Assembly: GCA_964461715.1 (NCBI GenBank)
Contig: CAYWVR010000004.1
Location: 76,034-140,033 of the forward strand
From: CAYWVR01 sp964461715
GTDB taxonomy: Bacteria > Planctomycetota > Phycisphaerae > FEN-1346
DNA length: 64,000 nucleotides
Direction of reading: 5' to 3'
Of this stretch, positions 34,830-42,761 are shown piece by piece. Both the position numbers and the translations under genes were made by a program. Below the pieces are notes generated by a model. It did not search any database, was not told the origin of the DNA, and saw only the letters and a program-made list of their open reading frames with translations. Position 1 is the first letter of the stretch; the number at the start of each line of letters is the position of its first letter.

Positions 34830-34838
34830 GGTCCCGCC

Positions 34839-34867
34839 ACCATAGTGGAATCGGCCCGTGCCCGCAA
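34839..34867 (-). promoter_or_regulatory. Promoter of hemC with a very short leader
   Basis: On the minus strand TTGCGG (34867-34862), 17 bases, TATGGT (34844-34839), then nine bases to the ATG at 34829. A transcription start seven bases after the -10 box would leave a leader of two or three bases. Confidence 0.5.
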
Positions 34868-34886
34868 GCGCCCGCCGGCATGGTGG

Positions 34887-34909
34887 CACGGGCCGCTTGT
34901 CTGCCCGTG
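34887..34909. repeat. CACGGGC/GCCCGTG hairpin
   Basis: CACGGGC (34887-34893), nine bases, GCCCGTG (34903-34909), between the divergent hemC and epimerase-like genes. No T run follows. It resembles short GC hairpins that recur between genes in GC-rich planctomycete DNA; other copies with different loops are at 45171-45240. Confidence 0.5.
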
Positions 34910-34952
34910 GGCCCCGGGCCAGGGCCTCCGCAAGGCCGAACTGCGGTTTTCG

Positions 34953-34981
34953 TTGACCCGCGCCGCCGGGCGCGCGAGACT
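34953..34981 (+). promoter_or_regulatory. Promoter of the epimerase-like gene
   Basis: TTGACC (34953-34958), exactly 17 bases, GAGACT (34976-34981). The -35 is good, the -10 weak. The predicted start is near 34988, 23 bases before the ATG. Confidence 0.45.
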
Positions 34982-35010
34982 CGGGGGCATCGCCCGACGG
35001 GAGCGCCGCG

Positions 35011-35943
35011 ATGGCCGATGCCGATGAGACCGTCTTCGTGACCGGCGCCACGGGCTTCATCGGCCGCGCCGTCGTCGAACGGCTCCTCGGGCGCGGGTGG
35101 ACGGTGCGGGCGCTGGTGCGGCCGGGGTCGGAGAGGAAACTCCCACGCCATGACCGCGTGGAGGCCTGTCCCGGCGACGTCCGAGGCGAGGCCCAACTCC
35201 TGGCCGCCGCCCGCGGCGCCTCGGCCGCCGTCCACCTCGTCGGCATCCTCCGAGAGACGCCCGACGACACGTTCGACGAGGTCCACGTGGGCGGCACGGA
35301 GAACGTGATCCGAGCCTGCCGGGCGGGGCGGCTGGAGCGGCTGGTCCACATGAGCGCGCTCGGGGTCGCGCGCGGCCCGGAGGTCGCGTACCTGGCGACG
35401 AAGCGGCGGGCCGAGTCGCGGGTCCGGAACTCGGGGCTCGACTGGACGATCCTCCGCCCCAGCGTCGTCCATGGGCCCACGGGAGACTTCATGATCCAGA
35501 TGGCCCGGATGGTCGCCCGCCCGGGACCGGTGCCGCTGGTCGGCACGGGACGGGCCGAACTCCAGCCCGTCTGGGTCGAGGACCTGGCGGAGCTCGTGGC
35601 CCGCATCCTCGAGCGGCCCGTCGCGGCGGGGCGGATCGTCGAGGTGGGCGGCCCGGAGGTGCTGCTCCTGCGGGAGTTCTATCAAATCCTCAGCCGCGTC
35701 CTCCTGGGCCGCCGGACCTGGCTCCTGCCCGTGCCGACGCTGCTCGTCAAGGCCGGGGCGCGGCTCGCCCGGGCGGTGCTCCGCGACCCGCCCATCACGC
35801 CGGACGAGTTGCGGATGCTCCTGGAGGCCCGGCCGTGCAGCATCCGGCCGCTGGCCGAGCATTTCGACCTGGAGCCGGCTCCCTTCGAGGAGACGCTCGA
35901 AGCGTATGCCGACGCGCTGCGGGAGGCCGCCGGGATCAGCTGA
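35011..35943 (+). CDS. NAD(P)-binding epimerase/NDUFA9-like protein
   Basis: 310 aa. An N-terminal Rossmann motif VTGATGFIGRAVVERLL at residues 9-25 binds NAD(P). HMSALGVARGPEVAYLATKRRAE contains the Tyr and Lys (Y-x3-K: YLATK) used by atypical and extended SDR enzymes. ILRPSVVHGPTGDFMIQM follows, and the C-terminal part fits the atypical SDR group that includes the complex I subunit NDUFA9. The role may be quinone-, lipid- or sugar-related. It is divergent from hemC. GGGAG precedes the ATG. Confidence 0.85.
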   Translation: MADADETVFVTGATGFIGRAVVERLLGRGWTVRALVRPGSERKLPRHDRVEACPGDVRGEAQLLAAARGASAAVHLVGILRETPDDTFDEVHVGGTENVIRACRAGRLERLVHMSALGVARGPEVAYLATKRRAESRVRNSGLDWTILRPSVVHGPTGDFMIQMARMVARPGPVPLVGTGRAELQPVWVEDLAELVARILERPVAAGRIVEVGGPEVLLLREFYQILSRVLLGRRTWLLPVPTLLVKAGARLARAVLRDPPITPDELRMLLEARPCSIRPLAEHFDLEPAPFEETLEAYADALREAAGIS

Positions 35944-35990
35944 GCCGCCCTGCCGCGCGCACCCATGGACCGTGACGTGAAGGAGAAGCC

Positions 35991-36236
35991 ATGACGCACC
36001 TTGCCATGAAGCTCATGCTGGCCGCCGAGGCCGCGGGAGGCGCCGCGACCCTCGAGGACGTGCTCACCAAGGTCGAGCAGGCGGGCCGCCTGATGCAGGT
36101 CGTGCTGGGGGTCCTGGTGGTGCTGGCCGTGGCGCTGGTCCTCGCGCACCGGCGGCTGGCCAAGAACCAGGTCGAACTGGCCGCGATGGTCCGCAAGGCC
36201 GTGGATCAGCTCGAGCAGGACCTCAGGGGCGAGTAG
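35991..36236 (+). CDS. Small membrane protein of unknown function
   Basis: 81 aa preceded by AAGGAGAA, a strong Shine-Dalgarno site. One membrane helix (LMQVVLGVLVVLAVALVLAHR, about 34-54) lies between an N-terminal amphipathic stretch and a coiled-coil tail (NQVELAAMVRKAVDQLEQDL). It follows the epimerase-like gene by 47 bases. The pattern resembles small bitopic partner proteins, but no family was recognised. Confidence 0.6.
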   Translation: MTHLAMKLMLAAEAAGGAATLEDVLTKVEQAGRLMQVVLGVLVVLAVALVLAHRRLAKNQVELAAMVRKAVDQLEQDLRGE

Positions 36237-36462
36237 CGCCGGGACGCGGTTCCGCGCCGGCGACCGGACCCGTCTCGTCCACACGGTCGGCGGGGCGGCG
36301 GTCGCCTTGCCGCGCCTGGTGGCCGTGCTCCTGGAGAACGGCCAGCAGGCCGACGGGTCGATCGGGCTGCCGGCGGCCCTGGCCACGCGCGGTTGTGCGA
36401 AACTTTCGCCCCGCGGCCGTGTCTAACATGCGGGTCGATATGCATGAGGGGGGGATTCCTGG

Positions 36463-37644
36463 ATGGGAGACGAACGGATGCGGCGCGGGTGGGGTCTTCT
36501 GGTGACGGGACTGGCGATCCTTGTGGCGGCTCAGGCCGCCCGGGCCGAGACCCGCGCCGAGCGGCGTCGCCGCGAGCACTTCACCAAGATGGCCGTCCGG
36601 CTCCTCGATTCGGGCAACCCCAAGGAACGCGCCGATGGGGCCGCCCTCGCCCTGGAGGTCCAGGCCAAGCCCGACGAGATCGTGCCGCTCCTGGTGCGGC
36701 ACGTGGGGGACGGGGGCGACATCACGCGGGCGCTGATCCATTACGGCGCCCCGTGCGTCGAGGGGCTGATCGAGGTCGTGAAGGGCGGCGGAGCCCACTG
36801 TCTGGACGCCATCTACGCGCTGGGCGAGATCGGCGACCCGCGGGCGGTCGACGTGCTGGCCCCGCTCCTCGACAGCTCCGACCAGGAGTTCCGCTTCAAA
36901 GTGGCGACGGCCCTGGGCCACATCGGCGACCCGCGGCCGGCCGACCGCCTCATGCCCTGGCTGAAGAGCGACAACCCGGACGAGGTGGCTGTGGCGATCA
37001 TCGCCCTCGGGCGCATCAAGGCGCCGCAGGCCGTCAAGCCGATCCGCGCCTTTCTGAAGCACCCGGCGTGGATGCTCCGCTGGCGGGCCGTGGACGCCCT
37101 CGGCGACCTGGGTGACCCGGAGGCCGTGCCCCTCCTTCTGCCGCTCATGCGGGACCCCAAGCCGCACGTCCGGCAGCAGGTGCTCGCGGCCCTGGCGAAG
37201 CTGAAGGACCCGCGTGCCTACGCGCCGATCCTCGGCCGGCTCGACAGCAGCGAGCCGCGGGTGGCGACGGCCGCCGCGCGGGCTCTCGGCGACCTGGGCG
37301 ACCCGCGGGCCCTGGAACCGCTCACGGAGCTCCTGAAGACGCGTCGCGGGCCGGTTCAGTGGGCCGCCGCCGACGGCCTGGGTCGCTTGGGCCGCCCGGA
37401 GGGGGTCGCGCCGCTGGCGCGGGTTCTCCACGATCCCGACCCGCGCGCCCGCACCGCCGCCGCGACGGCCCTCGGGACGCTGGGGTGTCTCGATGCCGTC
37501 GAGCCCCTGATCGGCATCCTCGGCGACCCCGAGGAGGGGGTGCGCAAGACGGCGGCCCGGTCGCTGACGGCGCTGACGGGCAAGGACTTCGGCACGCTTG
37601 CCAAGAAGTGGTCGGACTGGTGGGCGAATCAGAAGGCCTCGTGA
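36463..37644 (+). CDS. Secreted HEAT-repeat (PBS lyase-type) protein
   Basis: 393 aa. A signal peptide (MRRGWGLLVTGLAILVAAQAARA) starts at the internal Met at 36478; either ATG could serve. The rest is tandem HEAT repeats of about 31 residues: for example DAIYALGEIGDPRAVDVLAP, ATALGHIGDPRPADRLMPWL, AVDALGDLGDPEAVPLLLPL, AARALGDLGDPRALEPLTEL. About ten repeats are visible, so the protein is an extended solenoid in the periplasm or outside. HEAT proteins of this sort bind other proteins; partner unknown. A stem-loop followed by TTTTT lies 31 bases past the stop. Confidence 0.87.
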   Translation: MGDERMRRGWGLLVTGLAILVAAQAARAETRAERRRREHFTKMAVRLLDSGNPKERADGAALALEVQAKPDEIVPLLVRHVGDGGDITRALIHYGAPCVEGLIEVVKGGGAHCLDAIYALGEIGDPRAVDVLAPLLDSSDQEFRFKVATALGHIGDPRPADRLMPWLKSDNPDEVAVAIIALGRIKAPQAVKPIRAFLKHPAWMLRWRAVDALGDLGDPEAVPLLLPLMRDPKPHVRQQVLAALAKLKDPRAYAPILGRLDSSEPRVATAAARALGDLGDPRALEPLTELLKTRRGPVQWAAADGLGRLGRPEGVAPLARVLHDPDPRARTAAATALGTLGCLDAVEPLIGILGDPEEGVRKTAARSLTALTGKDFGTLAKKWSDWWANQKAS

Positions 37645-37674
37645 CCCGCCCCGCACCTGCCGATCTGGCAAAAT

Positions 37675-37707
37675 ATCCTCCATCTTGGTAGGATTCCTTC
37701 CGTTTTT
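37675..37707 (+). terminator. Weak rho-independent terminator after the HEAT gene
   Basis: ATCCTCC (37675-37681) pairs with GGTAGGAT (37687-37694, one bulge), loop ATCTT, and TTTTT follows at 37703-37707 after an eight-base gap. The stem is only seven pairs and the T run is late, so it is a candidate only. Confidence 0.35.
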
Positions 37708-37788
37708 GCGTCAGACGCGCCTCTGATATGCGTCAGGCCGGCGTTTGGCGGCCGCCGTCCGGGGGAAGGTGGGTGGGGGTTTTTGCCC

Positions 37789-37817
37789 TTGACAGAACAC
37801 CTTAGCGGAACCATCAT
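37789..37817 (+). promoter_or_regulatory. Promoter of the rny leader or a small RNA
   Basis: TTGACA (37789-37794), exactly 17 bases, CATCAT (37812-37817). The -35 is perfect. Transcription would start about 510 bases before rny. Confidence 0.55.
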
Positions 37818-38069
37818 ACTTCAACTGCGGCTCGTCGCGAGCCGATGAAGGGATAGAGTGTCAACACTGGTCGGGGGTTCCGCATGCGCGGGGTCCCACG
37901 CGATAGGAGAAACCAAGGTCCCTTAAGACTGGGAAGCGGGGCAGGTGAAACGTTCCGCGTGTGGACGAGCTCAAGGCCCGCCCACGGGCGTCGACCGGTC
38001 GCTTGGCGAAACCGGACGCATCGCCCCATCGGGCCGATTCTGCATGACGCTGTGAGATATCCGAGGTAC

Positions 38070-38111
38070 GCGAGACCCGCCCCCGGCGGGGTTTCGCCCG
38101 CCGCAAGGCGG
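38070..38111 (+). ncRNA. Adjacent stable hairpins in the rny leader
   Basis: Hairpin 1: GCGAGACCCGCC (38070-38081) pairs with 38085-38097, with one G-T pair and one bulge, loop CCC. Hairpin 2 begins at the next base: CCGCC (38098-38102), GCAA tetraloop, GGCGG (38107-38111). The two stems would stack end to end. The GNRA loop suggests a folded RNA rather than chance. Confidence 0.45.
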
Positions 38112-38335
38112 TCCAGACGGAGGCGCGCGGGATGAGAGGCGCAGACGAGAGAGCCCACGAGACAACCACGAGGGGGTCGCGTACGCGCTTCGTCTGAGCC
38201 TTTCGCTTCGAGTCCGTCCGTCTGTTTGTACCGGGTCGCCTCGGCGTCCGGCGTCGTCCTCACGTGGCGTTCCACCTGCGCGGCACGGTTGTAGCCTGCC
38301 GCCTTCCTGCCCCTCCCCTGGAAAGCGAGTGGCAT

Positions 38336-39910
38336 ATGATGCTTGCCGTCGACATGCCTATGGTGATCCTGCTGGTTGTTGTGGCGGCCGGGGCGGGCCT
38401 GGGGATCGGGAGCCTGATCTTCCGGTCCATCGCCGCCCGACGCGCACGCGACGCCGACGCCGAGGCCGCCCGGGTCATCGAGAAGGCCGAGCGCGAGGCT
38501 GAATCGCTCGTGAAGGAAGCCAAGGTCGAGGCCAAGGAAGAGGCCATCCGGGCCCGGGAGGAGTTCGAGAAAGAATCCGCCAAGACCCGCGAGGAGCTGC
38601 GCGAACGCGAGCGCGTTGTCGTCAAACGAGAGGATTCGCTCGATGCGAAGCTCGAGACCCTGAGCCGCAAGGAAAAGACGATCGAGGCGATGGAGAAGCG
38701 GCTCCAGGAGACCCAGAAATCCGTTCAGGAGAAGGAGAAGGAGCTGGAGCACCTGGTGGCCGAGCAGAAGCGGGAGCTCCACAAGATCGCGGGCCTGGCG
38801 CCGAACGAGGCCCGGGCCATGCTCCTGGAGAAGCTCGAGGCCGAGGTCCAGCACGAGTCCGCCGCCCTCATCCAGCGGATCACGGAGCAGGCCCAGGAAA
38901 CCGCCGCCGAGAAGTCCCGCCAAATCCTCGCCACCAGTATCCAGCGCCTCGCCTCGGACTTCACGGCCGAGGTCACCGTCGCCACGGTCGACATCCCCAG
39001 CGACGAGATGAAGGGCCGCATCATCGGCCGCGAGGGACGCAACATCCGCGCCTTCGAGCGGGCCACCGGCGTCGACGTCATCGTCGACGATACGCCCGGC
39101 GTCATCGTCCTGTCGTCTTTCGACCCGGTCCGGCGCGAGATCGGGCGGCGGGCCATGTCCAAGCTCATCGCCGACGGCCGCATCCAGCCGCCGCGCATCG
39201 AGCAGGTCGTCTCCGAGACCATCAAGGAAGTCGACCAGGACATTACGGAGGCGGGCAAGCAGGTGGCCCTGGACACCGGCGTCCGCGGGCTTCATCCGAA
39301 GGAGATTCAGCTCCTGGGGCGCCTCAAGTACCGCACGAGCTACGGCCAGAGCGTCCTCCAGCACTCGATCGAGGTGGCCCACCTTTCGTGCATGCTCGCC
39401 GAGGAGCTGGGCCTCGATGCCCAGCTCGCCAAGCGGGCCGGCCTGCTCCACGACATCGGCAAGGCCGTCGACCACGAGGTCCAGGGCGGCCATCCGGAGA
39501 TCGGGGCCGACCTGGCCCGCCGCTACAACGAGGTGCCCGAGGTCGTCCACGCCATCGGCGGGCACCACGAACCGAACGTCACCGACGCCCTCTACACGAC
39601 CGTCGTGGCGGCGGCCGACGCCGTCAGCGCCTCGCGCCCCGGGGCGCGGCGGGAGACGCTCGAGAAGTACATCCAGCGGCTCGAGAAGCTCGAGGAGGTG
39701 GCCAAGCGGCAGTCGGGCGTCGAGTCGGCCTACGCCATCCAGGCCGGCCGCGAGATCCGCGTCGTCGTCGACGCCCAGAAGGTCGACGACGAGCTCGCCA
39801 TCAAAATCTGCCGCGACATCGCCAAGGACGTTGAAAATGAGCTCTCCTACCCCGGCGAGGTCAAGGTCGTCCTCATCCGGGAGCGACGCGTCATCGAGTA
39901 CGCAAGGTAA
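38336..39910 (+). CDS. rny: Ribonuclease Y
   Basis: 524 aa from the ATG at 38336 (GGAAAG ten bases upstream). An N-terminal membrane helix (MVILLVVVAAGAGLGIGSLIF, about 8-28) is followed by a long coiled coil to about residue 190. The KH domain has GRIIGREGRNIRAFE near 226. The HD nuclease domain has HDIGKAVDHEVQGGH near 372. All parts of RNase Y are present. It is a membrane-anchored endonuclease that starts mRNA decay. It is followed three bases later by a ymdB-like gene, the same pairing as in Bacillus. Confidence 0.97.
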   Translation: MMLAVDMPMVILLVVVAAGAGLGIGSLIFRSIAARRARDADAEAARVIEKAEREAESLVKEAKVEAKEEAIRAREEFEKESAKTREELRERERVVVKREDSLDAKLETLSRKEKTIEAMEKRLQETQKSVQEKEKELEHLVAEQKRELHKIAGLAPNEARAMLLEKLEAEVQHESAALIQRITEQAQETAAEKSRQILATSIQRLASDFTAEVTVATVDIPSDEMKGRIIGREGRNIRAFERATGVDVIVDDTPGVIVLSSFDPVRREIGRRAMSKLIADGRIQPPRIEQVVSETIKEVDQDITEAGKQVALDTGVRGLHPKEIQLLGRLKYRTSYGQSVLQHSIEVAHLSCMLAEELGLDAQLAKRAGLLHDIGKAVDHEVQGGHPEIGADLARRYNEVPEVVHAIGGHHEPNVTDALYTTVVAAADAVSASRPGARRETLEKYIQRLEKLEEVAKRQSGVESAYAIQAGREIRVVVDAQKVDDELAIKICRDIAKDVENELSYPGEVKVVLIRERRVIEYAR

Positions 39911-39913
39911 GCC

Positions 39914-40831
39914 ATGGACTTTCGCGCCCTTCTCGTCGGCGACGTGGTCGGCAAGCCCGGCCGCCGCGCCTTGGCGGCCGCGCTGCCGGGCCTCCTGGAG
40001 ACCCATGCCATCGACGTGGTCATCGTCAACGCCGAGAATGCCGCGGGCGGCAGCGGCATCGTGCCCTCGATCTTCGAGGAGCTGCGGGCCCTGGGCGTCG
40101 ACTGCGTCACCATGGGCGACCACGTCTACCGCAAGAAGGAGGCGGTGCCCCTGCTGGCCGAGGCCGAGCGGATCCTGCGTCCGGCGAACCTGCCGGAAGA
40201 GGCCGTGGGACGGGGCTTTACGGTGCTCGAGAGCCAGTCGGGCTTCCCGTTTGCCGTGGCCAGCCTCCTTGGCCGCACCTTCATGAAGCCTGCCGGGTGC
40301 CCGTTCCACGCGGTCGACCGGGTGCTCGAGGAGATCGGGGACCGGGCGAAGCTCATCTTCGTCGATATGCACGCCGAGGCTACCAGCGACAAGATCGCCA
40401 TGGGCTGGCACCTCGACGGCCGCGCCACCTGCGTCTACGGCACGCACACGCACGTACAGACGGCGGACGAGCGGGTGCTGCCGGGGGGGACGGCGTACAT
40501 CTCGGACCTCGGGATGACGGGCCCGTACGAGGGGGTCCTGGGCCGCAAGAAGGAGAAGGTCCTTTCGGCCCTCATCACCGGCATGCCCACGCATTTCGAC
40601 GTGGCGACGCATGACCTCAGGGTCTCGGGCGTCCTCGTCACCGCCGACACCCGGACGGGCCGGGCCTCGGCCATCGAGCGAGTCGTCGTGTCCGTTGACG
40701 CCGATGCCGGCACGAAGAACGAGAAGAGCAAAGAGGACGCGGCGGAGCCGAAGAAAGCGACGGAACCCCCGGCCGCGTCTCCCGCCCCCGCCTCCGGCGG
40801 TCCCTGCGACGTGTCTGCCGCCAGCCCTTGA
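39914..40831 (+). CDS. ymdB: YmdB-like metallophosphoesterase (TIGR00282 family)
   Basis: 305 aa. The metal-binding blocks are GDVVGKPGRRAL (residues 9-20), VNAENAAGGSG (near 38), GDHVYRKKE (near 69), and GTHTHVQTADERV (near 178). YmdB hydrolyses 2',3'-cyclic nucleotides in Bacillus and affects biofilm gene expression. Here it starts three bases after rny. The last 40 residues are a Lys/Ala/Pro-rich tail not found in the core family. The catalytic residues are intact. Confidence 0.92.
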   Translation: MDFRALLVGDVVGKPGRRALAAALPGLLETHAIDVVIVNAENAAGGSGIVPSIFEELRALGVDCVTMGDHVYRKKEAVPLLAEAERILRPANLPEEAVGRGFTVLESQSGFPFAVASLLGRTFMKPAGCPFHAVDRVLEEIGDRAKLIFVDMHAEATSDKIAMGWHLDGRATCVYGTHTHVQTADERVLPGGTAYISDLGMTGPYEGVLGRKKEKVLSALITGMPTHFDVATHDLRVSGVLVTADTRTGRASAIERVVVSVDADAGTKNEKSKEDAAEPKKATEPPAASPAPASGGPCDVSAASP

Positions 40832-40895
40832 ACGTTCCGCGCCGGGCCGGTATCGTGTGGGACCTGATCCCCAAGACTACGACCGGAGACCGACC

Positions 40896-42104
40896 ATGCG
40901 GGAACTCGACCTTCGACCTCTCCTCCAGGACGGCGGGAAGATCGTCCTCTTTGTCTGGGACGGCTTGGGCGGCCTTCCGGGCCCGGACGGCAAGACGGAG
41001 CTGGCCGCCGCCCGGACGCCGAACGCCGACCGCCTGGCCGCGGGCGGGGTGTGCGGGCTGCTGGAGCCCGTCTATCCCGGCGTGACGCCGGGCTCGGGGC
41101 CGGGGCACCTGGGCCTGTTCGGCTACGATCCGATCGAGTACAAGATCGGCCGCGGGGCCCTCGAGGCGGTGGGCGTCGGCTTCGATCTGGAGGCCCGGGA
41201 CGTCTGCGCCCGCCTCAATTTCTGCCACCTCGACGCCGACGGCGCCATCACCGACCGCCGCGCGGGACGGATTCCCACCGACGAGTCGAAAAGGGTCGTC
41301 GAGACGCTCTCGGAGGCGATTCCCGAGATGGACGGCGTGAAGGTCCTCTGGTCGCCGGTCAAGGAGCACCGGGCCCTGATGGTTCTTCGGGGCGAGGGAC
41401 TCGGCGAGGGCGTGGCCGACACGGACCCGCAGGAGACGGGCGTTCCGCCCCTGGAGCCCGAGACGACCGACGATTCGCCCGAGAGCGCCCGGACGGCCAA
41501 GATCGCCGCCAAGGTCCTGGCGAAGGCCCGCGAGGTGCTCGCCGATGAGGCGAAGGCGAACGGGGTCCTGGCCCGGGGGTTCGCGAAGAAGCCGCATTGG
41601 CCGTCGATGACGGAGCGGTTCGGCGTGAAGGCCGCGGTGGTGGCCGGGACGCCGATGTATCGCGGCGTGGCGAAGCTGGTGGGGATGGAGGAGCGGCCCG
41701 CCTCGAACGAGGTCGAGGCCGACGTGGCGAGCGTCGCCGAGGCGTGGGACCAGTACGACTTCTTCTTCCTCCACTTCAAGCACACCGACAAGGCCGGCGA
41801 GGACGGCGACTTCACGGCCAAGGTCCGGGCCATCGAGCAGGCCGACGCCGCGCTGCCGCTCCTTGAGAAGCTCGGCCCGGACGTCCTCCTCGTCACCGCC
41901 GACCACTCGACGCCCTCGGTGATGAAGGCCCACTCGTGGCACCCCGTGCCGGTGCTGCTGGCGTCGTCGACGGCGCGGCAGGATGCGGTCGAGCGGTTCG
42001 ACGAGGTGGCGTGCACGGCGGGGGGGCTGGGCCTGAGACCGAGCATTCACCTCATGCCGCTGGCCCTGGCCCACGCCGGGCGCCTGGCCAAGTACGGCGC
42101 CTGA
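40896..42104 (+). CDS. apgM: 2,3-bisphosphoglycerate-independent phosphoglycerate mutase, archaeal type
   Basis: 402 aa, the ApgM size. The metal site starts at FVWDGLGG near residue 20. The catalytic Ser is in PGSGPGHLGLFGYDP near 69. The C-terminal metal block is LVTADHSTPSVMKAHSWHPVP near 340. It converts 3- to 2-phosphoglycerate in glycolysis. The ATG at 40896 follows CCGGAG. It lies 64 bases after the ymdB-like gene. The family is of the alkaline-phosphatase superfamily and spread beyond archaea, including many planctomycetes. Confidence 0.95.
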   Translation: MRELDLRPLLQDGGKIVLFVWDGLGGLPGPDGKTELAAARTPNADRLAAGGVCGLLEPVYPGVTPGSGPGHLGLFGYDPIEYKIGRGALEAVGVGFDLEARDVCARLNFCHLDADGAITDRRAGRIPTDESKRVVETLSEAIPEMDGVKVLWSPVKEHRALMVLRGEGLGEGVADTDPQETGVPPLEPETTDDSPESARTAKIAAKVLAKAREVLADEAKANGVLARGFAKKPHWPSMTERFGVKAAVVAGTPMYRGVAKLVGMEERPASNEVEADVASVAEAWDQYDFFFLHFKHTDKAGEDGDFTAKVRAIEQADAALPLLEKLGPDVLLVTADHSTPSVMKAHSWHPVPVLLASSTARQDAVERFDEVACTAGGLGLRPSIHLMPLALAHAGRLAKYGA

Positions 42105-42122
42105 GCCGCCTGCCGCTTCGTT

Positions 42123-42599
42123 ATGTATCAGCATGGCAACATTAAGCCGCCCGCCTTCTGGTGCGACGCGATGCTCGGGGGGCTGGCCCGATGGCTCCGG
42201 GCCGCGGGGTACGATGCGGCGTGGGAGGAGGGCATCGACGATGCCGAGCTGGTGCGGCGGGCCCTCGCCAAAGACCGCGTCCTCCTCACCTGCGATACCG
42301 GCATCATGGAACGCGGGGCGATCCGCTCCGGCCGCGTCCGGGCTCTCCTGGTGCCGCACGCGAAGAAGCTGGAGCAGCTCCGGTTCGTGCTGCGGTCGCG
42401 GGACCTCCCGATCCGCCCGCCGCGGTGCATGGCTTGTGGCGGGTCCCTGAAGCCCATCCCCCGGGCCTCGGCCCGTCCCGAGGCCCCGCCGCGCACCTTC
42501 GCCTCCGGGGAGGAGTTCTACCGATGCACCCGCTGCGCGAAGCTCTTCTGGCGAGGGACGCACTGGGAGAGCATCGCGCGGCGACTGGGGGCGCTTTGA
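42123..42599 (+). CDS. Mut7-C (DUF82) PIN-like RNase protein with zinc ribbon
   Basis: 158 aa. The N-terminal half (FWCDAMLGGLARWLRAAGYD, then DRVLLTCDTGIMERG) is the Mut7-C fold, a PIN-like nuclease domain with the acidic residues in CDAMLGGLARWLR and TCDTG. The C-terminal half is a zinc ribbon (CMACGG near 102 and CTRCAKLFWRGTHW near 138). Members are thought to act on RNA. It follows apgM by 18 bases and no Shine-Dalgarno site is evident. Confidence 0.88.
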   Translation: MYQHGNIKPPAFWCDAMLGGLARWLRAAGYDAAWEEGIDDAELVRRALAKDRVLLTCDTGIMERGAIRSGRVRALLVPHAKKLEQLRFVLRSRDLPIRPPRCMACGGSLKPIPRASARPEAPPRTFASGEEFYRCTRCAKLFWRGTHWESIARRLGAL

Positions 42600-42673
42600 C
42601 GCGCCCTGGGGCCTCCAAGGGGCCCGGACAGCCCTCTCAAGCCCTTTTTCGTTCCTGCGCCGCGCTTTTTCGC

Positions 42674-42701
42674 TAACGCGGCATTCTCCGGCGGCCGATA
42701 A
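42674..42701 (+). promoter_or_regulatory. Sigma-28-like promoter candidate
   Basis: GCCGATAA (42694-42701) is identical to the flagellar sigma-28 -10 element. TAACGCGG lies 12 bases upstream, sharing four of eight bases with TAAAGTTT. It points at the GGDEF/HD-GYP gene 60 bases on. The -35 half is weak. Confidence 0.35.
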
Positions 42702-42761
42702 GACGCGGGACACGTAGCCCGACCACCGGAAACGCGCTCCAGGGGATGGGGCTAGGGGGTC

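Larger units (their letters stand above)
37645..38335. other. 691-base region before rny: terminator, promoter and structured leader
   Basis: No protein gene is supported. From left to right it holds a weak terminator for the HEAT gene, a TTGACA-N17-CATCAT promoter pointing right, and roughly 510 bases of apparent leader with two adjacent strong hairpins (38070-38111). I compared the segment near 37926-37975 (GGGAAGC...GGTGAAAC) with the cobalamin riboswitch core and it does not hold up. The leader could regulate rny or hold a separate small RNA. Confidence 0.45.

Noticed and set aside
37926..37990. Possible cobalamin riboswitch (GGGAAGC...GGTGAAAC...)
   Set aside because: The spacing and the CCCGCAACTGT-like block are absent, and no cobalamin gene is downstream.
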